Origin: Shimia_B sp038525525
Lineage (GTDB): Bacteria > Pseudomonadota > Alphaproteobacteria > Rhodobacterales > Rhodobacteraceae
Length of the DNA stretch: 64,000 nt
Reading direction: 5' to 3'
Assembly: GCA_038525525.1 (NCBI GenBank)
Contig: JBCBHO010000003.1
Location: 372,001 to 436,000, forward strand
The notes below the pieces were generated by a model. That model was not told the DNA's origin, ran no database searches, and saw nothing but the letters and a program-made list of their open reading frames with translations. A program made the position numbers and the translations under genes. Shown piece by piece: positions 17,275 through 26,141 of the stretch. Numbering within the stretch: position 1 is the stretch's first letter; each line of letters opens with the position of its first letter.

Positions 17275-18797
17275 GTCGGGCGGTCCAGGAGGCTTTCGCC
17301 CGTCATCTCGGGCGGCTGCGGGAGCCCCATGAGCGCAAGGAGCGTTGGAGCGAGGTCGGCCAAACGCCCGTCGGTGAGCCGAGCCCCGGCCGGGCCGCCA
17401 TGGAGCAGGACGGGGACGCGGTTGAGCGTGTGAGCCGTATGCGGGCCGCCTGTTTCGGGGTCCACCATCATCTCGCAATTGCCGTGGTCGGCGCAGACAA
17501 TCATCGCCCCGCCCACCGCGTCGAGCGCCTCGACGACTTGCCCTAGCCCGCGGTCCACGGCCTCGCAGGCCTTGATGGCCGCATCGAGATCGCCGGTATG
17601 GCCCACCATGTCGGGATTGGCGTAGTTGGTGACGATAAGGTCGTACTCCTTGTGCACCGCCTCCACGAACTTCTGCGTCACCTCCGCGGCCGACATCTCC
17701 GGCTGCAGGTCGTAGGTGGCGACCTTGGGAGAAGGCGGCATGAAGCGATCTTCGCCCTTGTAGGGTGCCTCCCTCCCGCCGTTGAGGAAGAAGGTGACGT
17801 GCGGATATTTTTCGGTCTCGGCGAGGCGGAACTGCCTGAGGCCCTGCTTGGAGACCCACTCGCCCAGCGTGTTGGAAATTTCCCGCTTGGGGTAGGCCGT
17901 GGCGAGGTATTCGGAGTGGGCGTCGGAATACTCCACCATGCCGAGCTGTGCGGCAAACTGCGGGCGCGTGCCCGTCTCGAAGCCGTCGAAGCCCGGGGCG
18001 CAAAGCGCCGCGAGGATCTCGCGTGCCCGGTCGGCGCGGAAGTTGAGGCAAAAGAGCCCGTCGCCATCGGCCATGCCGCCGAAGGCACCGATGACCATGG
18101 GCAGGATGAACTCGTCGCCCGTTCCCGCTGCATAGCTTTGAGCGACGGCGTCGGCGGGGGCGTCCGCCCGTTCGCCGATGCCGCGTGCCATCGCCGTAAA
18201 TGCCTTTTCGACCCTGTCCCAGCGGTTATCGCGGTCCATGGCGAAGTAGCGCCCGATGACCGTGACGATCGTCGCACCCTGCGGCAGCGCCTCCTCCAGC
18301 CGCGGCAGGAAGGCATCGGCGGTGCGCGGGCCCACGTCGCGCCCATCGGTGATGGCGTGGATCGCCACCGCCACGCCCATGGAGGTGAGGAGTTTGGCGG
18401 CCGCGATGATATGCGAGAGATGGCCGTGCACGCCCCCGTCGGAGGCCACGCCCATCAGATGGGCCGTTCCGCCCGTCTCGAGCAGCGCCTCGCCAAAGGC
18501 CAGGATCTGCTCGTTCTCAAAAAAGCTGCCATCCTCGATCGCGAGGTCGATCTGCCCGAGATCCATCGCCACCACGCGCCCGGCGCCGATATTGGTATGG
18601 CCCACCTCGCTGTTGCCCATCTGGCCCGTGGGCAGGCCCACATCGGGGCCGTGGGTGACAAGCTGCGCCGCGGGGCCGTTTGCGCGCAGGCGGTCGAATG
18701 TGGGTGTCGCGGCCAGCGCAGGGGCATTGGCCTCGGTGCTCGGGCTGTCGCCCCAGCCGTCGAGAATGCACAAGACAACGGGTTTGGGTCTGCTCAT
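17271..18797 (-). CDS. gpmI: 2,3-bisphosphoglycerate-independent phosphoglycerate mutase
   Basis: Interconverts 3- and 2-phosphoglycerate in glycolysis/gluconeogenesis through a phosphoserine intermediate, with two Mn ions. Metal and catalytic motifs: CILDGWGDS with Asp13, the nucleophile Ser63 in GQMGNSEVGHTNIGAGR, ITDGRDVGPRTA, NFRADRAREI, and the C-terminal metal site VCADHGNCE. 508 residues, normal. The frame also has a GTG ending at 18809 with AGGGG upstream; I chose the ATG ending at 18797. Its stop overlaps the start of the envC-like gene, a pairing conserved in alphaproteobacteria. Confidence 0.96.
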   Translation of the reverse strand: MSRPKPVVLCILDGWGDSPSTEANAPALAATPTFDRLRANGPAAQLVTHGPDVGLPTGQMGNSEVGHTNIGAGRVVAMDLGQIDLAIEDGSFFENEQILAFGEALLETGGTAHLMGVASDGGVHGHLSHIIAAAKLLTSMGVAVAIHAITDGRDVGPRTADAFLPRLEEALPQGATIVTVIGRYFAMDRDNRWDRVEKAFTAMARGIGERADAPADAVAQSYAAGTGDEFILPMVIGAFGGMADGDGLFCLNFRADRAREILAALCAPGFDGFETGTRPQFAAQLGMVEYSDAHSEYLATAYPKREISNTLGEWVSKQGLRQFRLAETEKYPHVTFFLNGGREAPYKGEDRFMPPSPKVATYDLQPEMSAAEVTQKFVEAVHKEYDLIVTNYANPDMVGHTGDLDAAIKACEAVDRGLGQVVEALDAVGGAMIVCADHGNCEMMVDPETGGPHTAHTLNRVPVLLHGGPAGARLTDGRLADLAPTLLALMGLPQPPEMTGESLLDRPT

Positions 18798-18884
18798 TCG
18801 ATCATCCACTGCCAGAGGCCCCTGTCTAGCAGAGCGGCGTGGCGCGGCAAGCGGCGGTGGCCCGCTCTGCGCAGGCGAAGGCCG

Positions 18885-19352
18885 TCAAGCGCGATGGTAC
18901 GGGCTCCCGGCGAGGATCGAGGCGGCGCGGTAGAGCTGTTCGGCGAGCATGACGCGGGCCAACATGTGCGGCCAGACCATCCTGCCAAAGCTCAGAGCGA
19001 CATCCGCTTGGCTGCGCAGCTCCGGTGCGAGCCCGTCCGCACCGCCGAGGAAGAACACCGCGTCTTGCGTGCCGGTGTCCCGCCACTCCGCCAGTGTGCG
19101 GGCGAAATCCAGGGAGCTCAGGAGCCTCCCCCGCTCGTCGAGACAGATGCGGCGCGCGCCAGCTGGTGCGGCCTTGTCAAGCAGCTGGGCTTCCTCGGCC
19201 ATGCCGCCCTTCTTGGCCTCCACTTCGGAGATCGCAAGCTGCGTCAGGCCGAGCCCGCGGCCCGTACGCTCGAAGCGCCGGGCATAGTCATCGATGAGAT
19301 CGCGCTCGGGGCCGGCGCGAAGCCGTCCCACGGCGCAGATCGTCACGCGCAT
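18885..19352 (-). CDS. rlmH: 23S rRNA (pseudouridine1915-N3) methyltransferase
   Basis: SPOUT-class SAM methyltransferase acting on helix 69 of 23S rRNA in the 70S ribosome. 155 residues, the standard size. The N-terminus MRVTICAVGRLRAGPE, the knot region CLDERGRLLSS, the SAM-binding loop FFLGGADGL and the C-terminal AEQLYRAASILAGSPYHR are all diagnostic. It starts directly after the rsfS stop, as in most bacteria, so the two are co-translated. Confidence 0.96.
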   Translation of the reverse strand: MRVTICAVGRLRAGPERDLIDDYARRFERTGRGLGLTQLAISEVEAKKGGMAEEAQLLDKAAPAGARRICLDERGRLLSSLDFARTLAEWRDTGTQDAVFFLGGADGLAPELRSQADVALSFGRMVWPHMLARVMLAEQLYRAASILAGSPYHRA

Positions 19353-19727
19353 TCAGGCGTTGCTCGCTCCGGAGGCCGCGTCGCCGGGCGAAAGCCACAT
19401 CTTCTCGAGCTGGTAGAACTCGCGCACTTCCGGGCGGAAGATATGAACGATGACGTCACCGGCATCGATCAGCACCCAGTCACCCGCGGATTTGCCTTCG
19501 GTGCGACAGCTGATGCCGAGCTCGGATTTGAGCTTTTCGGTCAGCTTGTCGGCGAGGGCCGAGACCTGCCGCGTGGAACGACCGGATGCCACGACCATGA
19601 AATCGCCCATCTCGGATTTCCCGCGCAGGTCGATCTCCGTGATCTCTTCGGCTTTGTCCTCGGTGAGGGTTCGAGTGATGAGGGCGCGTGTGGCCTCGCT
19701 CATCGCTTTGGGGGTTGCTGCGACCAT
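19353..19727 (-). CDS. rsfS: Ribosomal silencing factor RsfS
   Basis: Binds ribosomal protein uL14 and blocks 30S-50S joining in starvation. The 124-residue protein shows the DUF143 core: LTEDKAEEITEIDLRGKSEMGDFMVVASGRSTRQV, GKSAGDWVLIDAGDVIVHIF, and REFYQLEKMW. I chose the ATG ending at 19727 (AGGGG upstream); a GTG ending at 19736 is in frame. It abuts rlmH with no gap and leads the rsfS-rlmH-gpmI-envC-S41-rppH block. The usual upstream partners (nadD, proA) are not in this window's gene order; an mscS gene is there instead. Confidence 0.95.
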   Translation of the reverse strand: MVAATPKAMSEATRALITRTLTEDKAEEITEIDLRGKSEMGDFMVVASGRSTRQVSALADKLTEKLKSELGISCRTEGKSAGDWVLIDAGDVIVHIFRPEVREFYQLEKMWLSPGDAASGASNA

Positions 19728-19947
19728 GGCGCTCACCCCTGCATCCGCGGCATGTGCCGCATCAGACGTAAAAGACAGGACACTGTCCTCCTTCTTCTAC
19801 GCGCCGCTGGCCCCGGCGCTGGGCATGGCGTGAAAATAGCCTGCAAAGCGTGTCAGTTCAATGAAACAGGCCCGGCGCCCCGCGAGGTGTGACATCGCCG
19901 CCCATGGGGCCTGCGTCATCGGGCGCATGCGACCCGCGCAGGACGGC
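19728..19947. other. Intergenic, MscS gene end / rsfS start
   Basis: About 220 bases that must hold the rsfS promoter and the mscS 3' end. An interrupted palindrome (GACAGGACACTGTC, 19774-19787) is the only structure noticed. No coding sequence with plausible composition was found on either strand. Confidence 0.35.
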
Positions 19948-21282
19948 TCAGTCCAGAGCCTTTGCGGCGGCGCCCGGGCTCTCGCCCAGCACGCGGATCT
20001 CGCGCTGCGGGAAGGGGATCGAGACGCCGTGCTCCTGGAACGCATCCCAGAGGGCGAGATAGACGTTGCCCCGGATATTGGTCAGGCCGCCCGTGGGATC
20101 GGTGATCCAGAAGCGGAGGATGTAATCTACCGAGCTGTCGCCAAAGCCCACGATGTGGCAGACCGGCGGACGCTCCGCCAGGACGCGGTCCACCCCCCGC
20201 GCAGCGCCGATCGCGACGCGGCGTACCATGTGCGGGTCGTCTCCGTAGGCCGTCCCGAAATAGATATCGAGCCGCACGAACTCGTTGGAATGGGACCAGT
20301 TCACCACCTGCCCGGTGATGAGGTCCTCGTTGGGGATAAGGTACTCCTTGCCGTCGCGCGTGACGACGCTGGCATAGCGCGCGCCGAGGGTCTGGATCCA
20401 GCCGAAGGTCTCGCCGAGCGAGATGACATCCCCCGGCTTGATGGACTTGTCTAGGAGGATGATGACGCCCGAGACGAGGTTCGACACGACCTTCTGCAGG
20501 CCAAAGCCGAGACCCACGCCGATGGCGCCCGAGAGGACCGCGAGGCCGGTGAGATCGACGCCCGCGGCGTTGAGGCCGATGACGATGGCGAGGCCGTAGA
20601 ACACGATCTGCAAGACCTTGACCACGAGCACCTGCATGGAGGGCGACATCTCTTCCGAGCGGCGGATGCGGGCGGAGGTCGTGCGGGTCAGGAGCCGCGC
20701 GGCGGTGATGAGGACGCCCAGAGAAATGAGAGCCTGCACGACCAGTAGCGCGGAAAGGCGGAACTCGCCGATGGTGAAGGCGAGGCTGTCGAGGACCGCG
20801 ATACCCTGGTCGAGGAGCCCCGTGATCTGGAGGGTCACGTAGGCCCAGGCGCCGTAGCGCACCACCTGCCTGAGCGCCTTGTTGCGGATGAGGCGCGTGG
20901 CATAGGCGACGGCGAGCCAAGCCAGGGCGAGCGTGGCGATAATGCCGAGGAGGTAGGATCGCGAGGGCCATGTGATCTCGCGCATCACGAGGACGACCGA
21001 CCAGATCAAGACGACGAAGATGATTGCGCGCAGCCGCTGTAGGATCGCGAGCACGGCCTTGATCCGCCAGAGCGGCCAGCCTTCCCGGGTGGAGAGCCAG
21101 GTTCGTGTGCGCGGCGTGATGATGCGGGCGAGGAGCCACGCGAGGAGAAAGAGCCCCAGTGCGATGGCGATCTGATAGGCGCTCCACGGGCGCATTAGCC
21201 CGCTCAGGAAGAGCTCGGTGCGCGACAACAGATCCGTGGCGATCGTCGTAAGTTCTTCGAGTTCTTCGGTGTTTGGCTCCAT
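19948..21282 (-). CDS. MscS-family mechanosensitive channel
   Basis: Inner-membrane channel of 444 residues that would release osmolytes on hypo-osmotic shock. The N-terminal half has several hydrophobic segments (IAIALGLFLLAWLLARII, IIFVVLIWSVVLVM, LLGIIATLALAWLAVAYA, LLVVQALISLGVLITA, VLQIVFYGLAIVIGL). The pore-lining TM3 shows the Gly/Ala pattern of MscS (LSGAIGVGLGFGLQKVVSNLVSGVIIL). The beta domain follows (DKSIKPGDVISLGETFGWIQ, YLIPNEDLITGQVVNWS), then the C-terminal alpha/beta domain ending in VSIPFPQREIRVLG. Starts at the ATG ending at 21282. It is larger than E. coli MscS (286 residues), with extra N-terminal membrane helices. Confidence 0.93.
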   Translation of the reverse strand: MEPNTEELEELTTIATDLLSRTELFLSGLMRPWSAYQIAIALGLFLLAWLLARIITPRTRTWLSTREGWPLWRIKAVLAILQRLRAIIFVVLIWSVVLVMREITWPSRSYLLGIIATLALAWLAVAYATRLIRNKALRQVVRYGAWAYVTLQITGLLDQGIAVLDSLAFTIGEFRLSALLVVQALISLGVLITAARLLTRTTSARIRRSEEMSPSMQVLVVKVLQIVFYGLAIVIGLNAAGVDLTGLAVLSGAIGVGLGFGLQKVVSNLVSGVIILLDKSIKPGDVISLGETFGWIQTLGARYASVVTRDGKEYLIPNEDLITGQVVNWSHSNEFVRLDIYFGTAYGDDPHMVRRVAIGAARGVDRVLAERPPVCHIVGFGDSSVDYILRFWITDPTGGLTNIRGNVYLALWDAFQEHGVSIPFPQREIRVLGESPGAAAKALD

Positions 21283-21350
21283 GGAGTGACTGTATCCTCA
21301 GGCGGGCGTGTTTCAACCGCGGGGGGCCGCCCGCCCGACGCGGGCCGGGG

Positions 21351-22100
21351 TCAGAGATGCGCGCTGGTGATGATCCCGTCGATGCTGCGCCGGACGTCGC
21401 TGCTCGCCTCTTCCGTTGCCTCCGAGAGCGATTTTATCTCCTGCGCGATCACGGAAAAGCCGCGCCCCGCCTCGCCGGCGCGGGCCGCTTCCACGGCGGC
21501 GTTGAGCGCGATGAGGCGCACGGTGCGCGAGATCGTGTCGATCCGGTCGACAGCATCCCGCGCGGCGCCGCGCGCGGTCTCGGCCCTGACGCTGCTCGTT
21601 TCGATGTAGTCGAGATGGGCGGCCTGGATCGCCTCGGTGAGATCGACGGCCGCGAAATGCACGGTCGAATAGGCAAAGGCGATGAGGCCCTCGATCTTCT
21701 GCGTGTCCACATCGCCGGTGGTCGTGAGATCGGCGACGATGCCCTCCGCGCGCCTGCGATATTCCGAGAGCGGCGCGAGCGTCTCCGAGTGGGCGTCGGC
21801 CACGCTGCGCACCCAGTTCAGCGCCTCGGTGTTGAGTTCGGGAATAGGCGCGCGGCCGATGATGGCCCTTTCCATGTTCTTGAGGCCCTGCAGCGCGCGG
21901 GCCGCGCCTCGGATGGCGGAGCTTTTGCCTTCGGCGCTGCTGCTGATCTTAGCCGCGCTGGAGAACATGCAGATGCGGGTGCAATGCCCCCGGATCAGCG
22001 TGGGAAGGTCCGCCATCATGGAGCGTGCGAGGTCTGTACCGGCGTCACGCCCGATGGCGGGCGGAAACCCGATGTCGAAATGCACGTCATACTGGCCCAT
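21351..22100 (-). CDS. Minimal soluble methyl-accepting chemotaxis-like protein
   Basis: A 249-residue protein with the MCP signalling hairpin at the C-terminus: ISRTVRLIALNAAVEAARAG, then GEAGRGFSVIAQEIKSLSEAT. There are no membrane segments, HAMP domain or recognisable sensor. The N-terminal ~130 residues are helical and include DLPTLIRGHCTRICMFSSA and LKNMERAIIGRAPIPELNTEALNWVRS. The helical bundle is shorter than in flagellar chemoreceptors. It probably signals in the cytoplasm or, without its own sensor, modulates another receptor or CheA. No che genes are nearby. The ATG ends at 22100. Confidence 0.75.
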   Translation of the reverse strand: MGQYDVHFDIGFPPAIGRDAGTDLARSMMADLPTLIRGHCTRICMFSSAAKISSSAEGKSSAIRGAARALQGLKNMERAIIGRAPIPELNTEALNWVRSVADAHSETLAPLSEYRRRAEGIVADLTTTGDVDTQKIEGLIAFAYSTVHFAAVDLTEAIQAAHLDYIETSSVRAETARGAARDAVDRIDTISRTVRLIALNAAVEAARAGEAGRGFSVIAQEIKSLSEATEEASSDVRRSIDGIITSAHL

Positions 22101-22176
22101 AGCGGGGCGATAGCGGCAAATGCTTAAACGACTGCGAATGAAGACAGGGCGAAGGGCCTGATGGGCCCGGAGGCGC

Positions 22177-22830
22177 TCAGCCCGCGACGCCGGGCAGGAT
22201 CGGGACGGCCACCTCGTTGCGCCGGGCCCAAGGCGGGGTCATCGGTCCGTCATAGAAGAAGTAGCGCGGCGCCCCGATCATGGTGAGCTGCCTTGCCTGC
22301 GCCTCGTCGATGAGCGCCTGCGTCTGGCGGGCGAGGGCCCCGGCCGTGCGCATCCCGGAAAAGGACAGCACGAGCATCTCCTCTGGCTTGGCCTCAACGA
22401 AACGGATCGCGCCGTTCTGCGCGTCGGGCAGCGTCTCCAGCGTGAAGGCGGCGGGCATCATGAAGCTCACCGTCCAGCCTTCGCCCGGGCTCGCCGCGCC
22501 CTCGTTGGGCGTTTGCGCCACGGGAACGGTCATGGCGATCTTCTCGCCGGTGGCGTTGCCGCCGAAGATGTAGTTGGCCAGCACCTGGAAGCCCCGGCTC
22601 ACCGCGCGCCCCTGCCCGCCGCGCACTGTTACCTCCGCGAGAATGTGGGGGCGGTAGCTCCGGCGCTCGAACGGGCCTTCGCTTTCGAGGACCTCGTAGG
22701 GCGGCAATTCGTAGCCTTTGTACATCTCGCCCTCCGTGGCCGCCGCGACGCCCGCCCCGATCAGGCCGAGGATCAGCACGACATGCGTCAGGCGGAAGAG
22801 GCCGAAGCGATCTGTCTTTGGGCGTCTCAT
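22177..22830 (-). CDS. SOUL heme-binding family protein
   Basis: A 217-residue protein with an N-terminal signal or anchor (RLTHVVLILGLIGAGVAAATEG). The SOUL domain follows: YKGYELPPYEVLESEGPFERRSYRPHILAEVTV is the conserved start, GFQVLANYIFGGNATGEKIAMTVPVAQ is the signature, and WTVSFMMPAAFTLETLP and MLVLSFSGMRTAG follow. I chose the ATG ending at 22830; the frame continues upstream over the divergent leuC leader. It is likely periplasmic. Heme binding is known for the eukaryotic relatives; here it is inferred. Confidence 0.85.
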   Translation of the reverse strand: MRRPKTDRFGLFRLTHVVLILGLIGAGVAAATEGEMYKGYELPPYEVLESEGPFERRSYRPHILAEVTVRGGQGRAVSRGFQVLANYIFGGNATGEKIAMTVPVAQTPNEGAASPGEGWTVSFMMPAAFTLETLPDAQNGAIRFVEAKPEEMLVLSFSGMRTAGALARQTQALIDEAQARQLTMIGAPRYFFYDGPMTPPWARRNEVAVPILPGVAG

Positions 22831-22928
22831 GCATGTGTTACGCGGCGGGCGGTGCGATGGATCACGCCGCCTTGCTCTCGGCGGGGTGGAGACGTATTTC
22901 TCTCCATCGACACTTCGGAGGCGCGATA

Positions 22929-24344
22929 ATGGCGGTGGCTGGCCGGACGCTCTACGACAAAATCTGGGATGCCCATGTCGTCCACCGAGGGGAGGACGGC
23001 ACGTGCCTGCTCTACATTGACAGGCACTTCGTGCACGAGGTGACAAGCCCGCAGGCCTTCGAGGGCCTGGCCCTGGCCGGTCGCCCCGTCCGCGTGCCGG
23101 AGAAGACGATCGTCGTCCCCGATCACAATGTGCCCACGACCTGGGACCGCGCGCAGGGCATCGAGAACGAGGAGAGCCGGATCCAGGTCGAGGCGCTCCA
23201 TGCCAATGTCGCGAAGTTCAACCTGCCGCACTACTACGACATGAACGATGACCGGCAGGGGATCGTGCACATCGTGGGACCCGAACAGGGCTGGACGCTT
23301 CCGGGTTGCACCATCGTCTGCGGCGACAGCCATACGCCCACCCACGGCGCCTTCGGTGCGCTGGCCCATGGCATCGGGACCTCCGAGGTCGAGCACGTGC
23401 TGGCCACCCAGACCCTGATCCAGAAGAAGGCGCGAAACATGCGCGTCCGCGTTTCGGGGGGGCTGCGCCCGGGCGTGACGGCCAAGGACATTGCGCTCCA
23501 TGTCATCGGGGTCACCGGGACGGGCGGCGGCACGGGTCATGTCATCGAATATGCCGGCGACACGATCGAGGCGCTCTCCATGGAAGGGCGCATGACGATC
23601 TGCAATCTCGCCATCGAGGGCGGCGCGCGGGCGGGGCTCATCGCGCCTGACGAGACAACCTTCGCCTATGTCCGGGGGCGGGCGCATGCGCCGAAGGGCG
23701 CGCTCTGGGAAGCGGCGCTGAGCTATTGGCGCACTCTGAAGAGCGACGCTGATGCCGTCTTCGACAAGGAGGTGGAGATCGCCGCCGGCGATATCGCGCC
23801 CGTCGTCACCTGGGGCACCTCGCCGGAGGACGTGCTCCCCATCACGGGCTCGGTGCCCGCGCCCGAAAGCTTCAGCGGCGGGAAGGTCGCCTCGGCGGCG
23901 CGCGCGCTCGATTACATGGGCCTCACGCCCGGCACCAAGTTGTCCGATATCGAGATCGACGCGGTCTTTCTCGGCTCCTGCACCAATGGCCGCATCGAGG
24001 ATCTTCGCGCCGCTGCCGACATCCTGCGCGGGCGACGGGTGGCGGACCGTGTCCAGACCGCGATCGTGGTGCCGGGCTCGGGCCTCGTCCGCATGCAGGC
24101 CGAGGAGGAGGGGCTGGCCGATATCTTCCGCGCGGCAGGCTTCGAATGGCGCCTCGCGGGCTGCTCGATGTGCCTCGGCATGAACCCTGACCAGCTCGGC
24201 CCGGAGGTGCGCTGCGCGTCCACCTCGAACCGCAATTTCGAGGGCCGGCAGGGCCGCGGATCCCGCACGCACCTGATGTCTCCGGCCATGGCCGCCGCCG
24301 CGGCGGTCACCGGGCGGCTCACGGATGTGCGCGAGCTAGGCTGA
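22929..24344 (+). CDS. leuC: 3-isopropylmalate dehydratase large subunit
   Basis: Aconitase-family subunit that, with LeuD, isomerises 2- to 3-isopropylmalate in leucine synthesis. 471 residues. The 4Fe-4S cysteines are at residues 351 (GSCTNGRIEDL), 412 and 415 (GCSMCLGMNPDQ). The N-terminus RTLYDKIWDAHVV, VPDHNVPT, and CGDSHTPTHGAFGALAHGIGTSEVEHVLATQ are typical. GGAGG precedes the ATG at 22929. The small subunit leuD, usually just downstream, is not here: three unrelated genes lie between leuC and leuB. Confidence 0.96.
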   Translation: MAVAGRTLYDKIWDAHVVHRGEDGTCLLYIDRHFVHEVTSPQAFEGLALAGRPVRVPEKTIVVPDHNVPTTWDRAQGIENEESRIQVEALHANVAKFNLPHYYDMNDDRQGIVHIVGPEQGWTLPGCTIVCGDSHTPTHGAFGALAHGIGTSEVEHVLATQTLIQKKARNMRVRVSGGLRPGVTAKDIALHVIGVTGTGGGTGHVIEYAGDTIEALSMEGRMTICNLAIEGGARAGLIAPDETTFAYVRGRAHAPKGALWEAALSYWRTLKSDADAVFDKEVEIAAGDIAPVVTWGTSPEDVLPITGSVPAPESFSGGKVASAARALDYMGLTPGTKLSDIEIDAVFLGSCTNGRIEDLRAAADILRGRRVADRVQTAIVVPGSGLVRMQAEEEGLADIFRAAGFEWRLAGCSMCLGMNPDQLGPEVRCASTSNRNFEGRQGRGSRTHLMSPAMAAAAAVTGRLTDVRELG

Positions 24345-24433
24345 GCGCCGCGCTGCGCCAGCGCGCCGTCAAAATCTGAACAATCGCGGACGCGACGCGT
24401 TTCTTTCGCCCGACCAGACGAAGGAGACTGCAC

Positions 24434-24979
24434 ATGACATCGGCCCGTTGGACCCTCATTTCCGGCATCATCCTCACCTTGGGTGGCGTCCTCGGCATTC
24501 TGGCGCCCTTGGCGGTCTCCTTCACGGCGACCCTCTTTGTCGGATGGATCTTCCTCTTTCAGGGCGGTCTTGGCCTCTATGCGGCCTTCAAGGATGCCGA
24601 TGATCGCGGCTGGCAGCTCGTGATGGCGATCCTCGGGATCGTGCTCGGCCTCAGCTTCATCATCAACCCGCTCGGCGGCCTCCTGTCGCTGACGCTTTTC
24701 GTGGGCATCCTGCTCGCCTCCTCCGGCGCGCTGCGCCTCTGGATGGCCTATCGGGGATCCTTCGGGCTGCCGCGCTGGGTGCTGATCCTCGGCGGCGTGG
24801 CGTCTTTCGCGCTGGGCGTGATCATGATGTTTGGCCTCGCGGGCTCAGGTCCGGCGATCCTCGGCCTCCTCATTTCGCTCGAGATGTTGATGATGGGCTC
24901 CGCGCTTATGGCGATGGGCTGGCGCGGCAAGGCTGGCGCCCCACAGACGGCTGATCGCGAAGGCTCCGGCAAAGCGTAA
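24434..24979 (+). CDS. HdeD-family (DUF308) membrane protein
   Basis: A 181-residue inner-membrane protein with six hydrophobic segments in three pairs (SGIILTLGGVLGILAPLAV, ATLFVGWIFLFQGGLGLYAAF, LVMAILGIVLGLSFIINPLGG, LTLFVGILLASSGALRLWMAY, WVLILGGVASFALGVIMMFGL, ILGLLISLEMLMMGSALMAMGW). This matches the HdeD/DUF308 layout, a family linked to acid resistance in E. coli. AAGGAGA precedes the ATG. It follows leuC in the same direction with 89 bases between. Function in this organism is unproven. Confidence 0.82.
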   Translation: MTSARWTLISGIILTLGGVLGILAPLAVSFTATLFVGWIFLFQGGLGLYAAFKDADDRGWQLVMAILGIVLGLSFIINPLGGLLSLTLFVGILLASSGALRLWMAYRGSFGLPRWVLILGGVASFALGVIMMFGLAGSGPAILGLLISLEMLMMGSALMAMGWRGKAGAPQTADREGSGKA

Positions 24980-25304
24980 GCGCGGGCCGGGCGCAGGCCC
25001 GGTGATGCATGAGGGCCACAGGATTTGGGGCCGCGCCATTGTGCTGCGGCCCCAAAGGCACACCATATCTGGGCCCAAGCCGCTCAAGTGCCTGAAATTG
25101 AGGCGGCGACGCAACGCCCACACGGACCAGCCCCGGTCAAGACCCAAAAAGATTCTCTCGGTGAAAACAGGCGCTTGCCCGCCGATGTGAAAGTGGGCAC
25201 AATCACGGCAAGAATGAGGCACCCGGGTTTAGCAGGCTCGGGATCAAGAACTGGGACAAGGCTCCGGCATCGTATCGGCGTCGTCCATTTTTGAGGGTCA
25301 GGCA
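24980..25304. other. Intergenic region with hairpins
   Basis: A 325-base stretch without a credible gene. It holds two inverted repeats: CGGGCC/GGCCCG at 24983-25001 and the long stem described separately at 25024-25056. The right end supplies the GAGGG ribosome-binding site and GTG start of the next gene. AT content is somewhat higher near 25150-25200. Confidence 0.5.
25024..25056. terminator. Strong hairpin, bidirectional terminator-like
   Basis: An 11-base perfect inverted repeat (TTTGGGGCCGC and GCGGCCCCAAA) around an 11-base loop, 45 bases past the HdeD gene. The A/T tips are only three bases, so there is no classical U-tract. A transcription terminator or mRNA 3'-stabilising hairpin is the simplest reading. 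Confidence 0.5.
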
Positions 25305-26141
25305 GTGTTTTCACGGCTCCCAGGGGCGTTTTTGCGCGCATTGCTCGTGGTCTGGATGATCGCGACACCATCGCTGCTTCTTCCCGAAGCAGGGCCGGAT
25401 GCGACACAGGTCGTGGCACTCGTTGCCATATTTGCAGCCGTCATCACGCTGATCGAGTACGCGTCCGACTATCCCTCGCTCATCGAATTCCGTCACGCGC
25501 CGCCCTTCAACCGGGTGCGCTTCGTCTCGCTCTTCGTGACGGTCTTCCTGCTGACAATCATCGCGCGGGGCGCCATCGCGCCCACGGCCATGACCGAAAT
25601 CATGACCGATGTCGGCAAGATCATCGGCTCTGCCATCGACTTCCCGTATTCGCCGGTCCGCAACATGGTCCTTGCCCTGCCGGAGGGCGCCAATCCCGAC
25701 CAAGTGGACGCGATCCGCACGGCTGCGGGCATCAGCTACCTGAGCTCGCTCCTGTCGCTGGCCATCTTCGTCATCATCATCCGTGTCTTCCATTGGCCAG
25801 GCCGGTTCGGGAGCTTCAATGTCTGGGTCAACCTGCCGACCTTCGACCCTACCGCGGGCGGTGACGTCGTCGAGCGGCTTCAGCGCGATGCGCGGTTCAA
25901 CATTGCCATGGGCTTCCTTTTGCCTTTCATCATACCGGCAGTACTCAAGATCGCGGCGGAGACGTTCGAGCCCATTTCCGTGGCCTCGCCGCAATCGCTC
26001 ATTTGGATGATGACGGCATGGGCCTTCTTGCCATCCTCGCTCTTCATGCGCGGCATCGCCATGGGGCGCGTGGCGCAGATGATCGAAGACAAGCGTCGCC
26101 AGCGCTACGCCGAGTTCGGCGAGGAGCAGGCGCTGGCCTGA
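25305..26141 (+). CDS. Conserved membrane protein of unknown function
   Basis: A 278-residue inner-membrane protein. Hydrophobic segments: AFLRALLVVWMIATPSLLL, VVALVAIFAAVITLIEYA, FVSLFVTVFLLTIIARGAI, YLSSLLSLAIFVIIIRVF, IAMGFLLPFIIPAVLKIAA and SLIWMMTAWAFLPSSLFM. A cytoplasmic charged tail is at the end (IEDKRRQRYAEFGEEQ). Starts at a GTG with GAGGG seven bases upstream. No family recognised. Its stop overlaps the next frame, implying coupling with the endonuclease-like gene. Confidence 0.8.
   Translation: MFSRLPGAFLRALLVVWMIATPSLLLPEAGPDATQVVALVAIFAAVITLIEYASDYPSLIEFRHAPPFNRVRFVSLFVTVFLLTIIARGAIAPTAMTEIMTDVGKIIGSAIDFPYSPVRNMVLALPEGANPDQVDAIRTAAGISYLSSLLSLAIFVIIIRVFHWPGRFGSFNVWVNLPTFDPTAGGDVVERLQRDARFNIAMGFLLPFIIPAVLKIAAETFEPISVASPQSLIWMMTAWAFLPSSLFMRGIAMGRVAQMIEDKRRQRYAEFGEEQALA

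Noticed and set aside
19774..19787. GACAGGACACTGTC palindrome near rsfS as an operator
   Set aside because: A single short imperfect dyad; no known regulator site matches and no second copy was seen.
17598..19892. 764-residue plus-strand open frame across gpmI, rlmH and rsfS
   Set aside because: Runs opposite three secure genes; no motif or ribosome-binding site; typical mirror frame.
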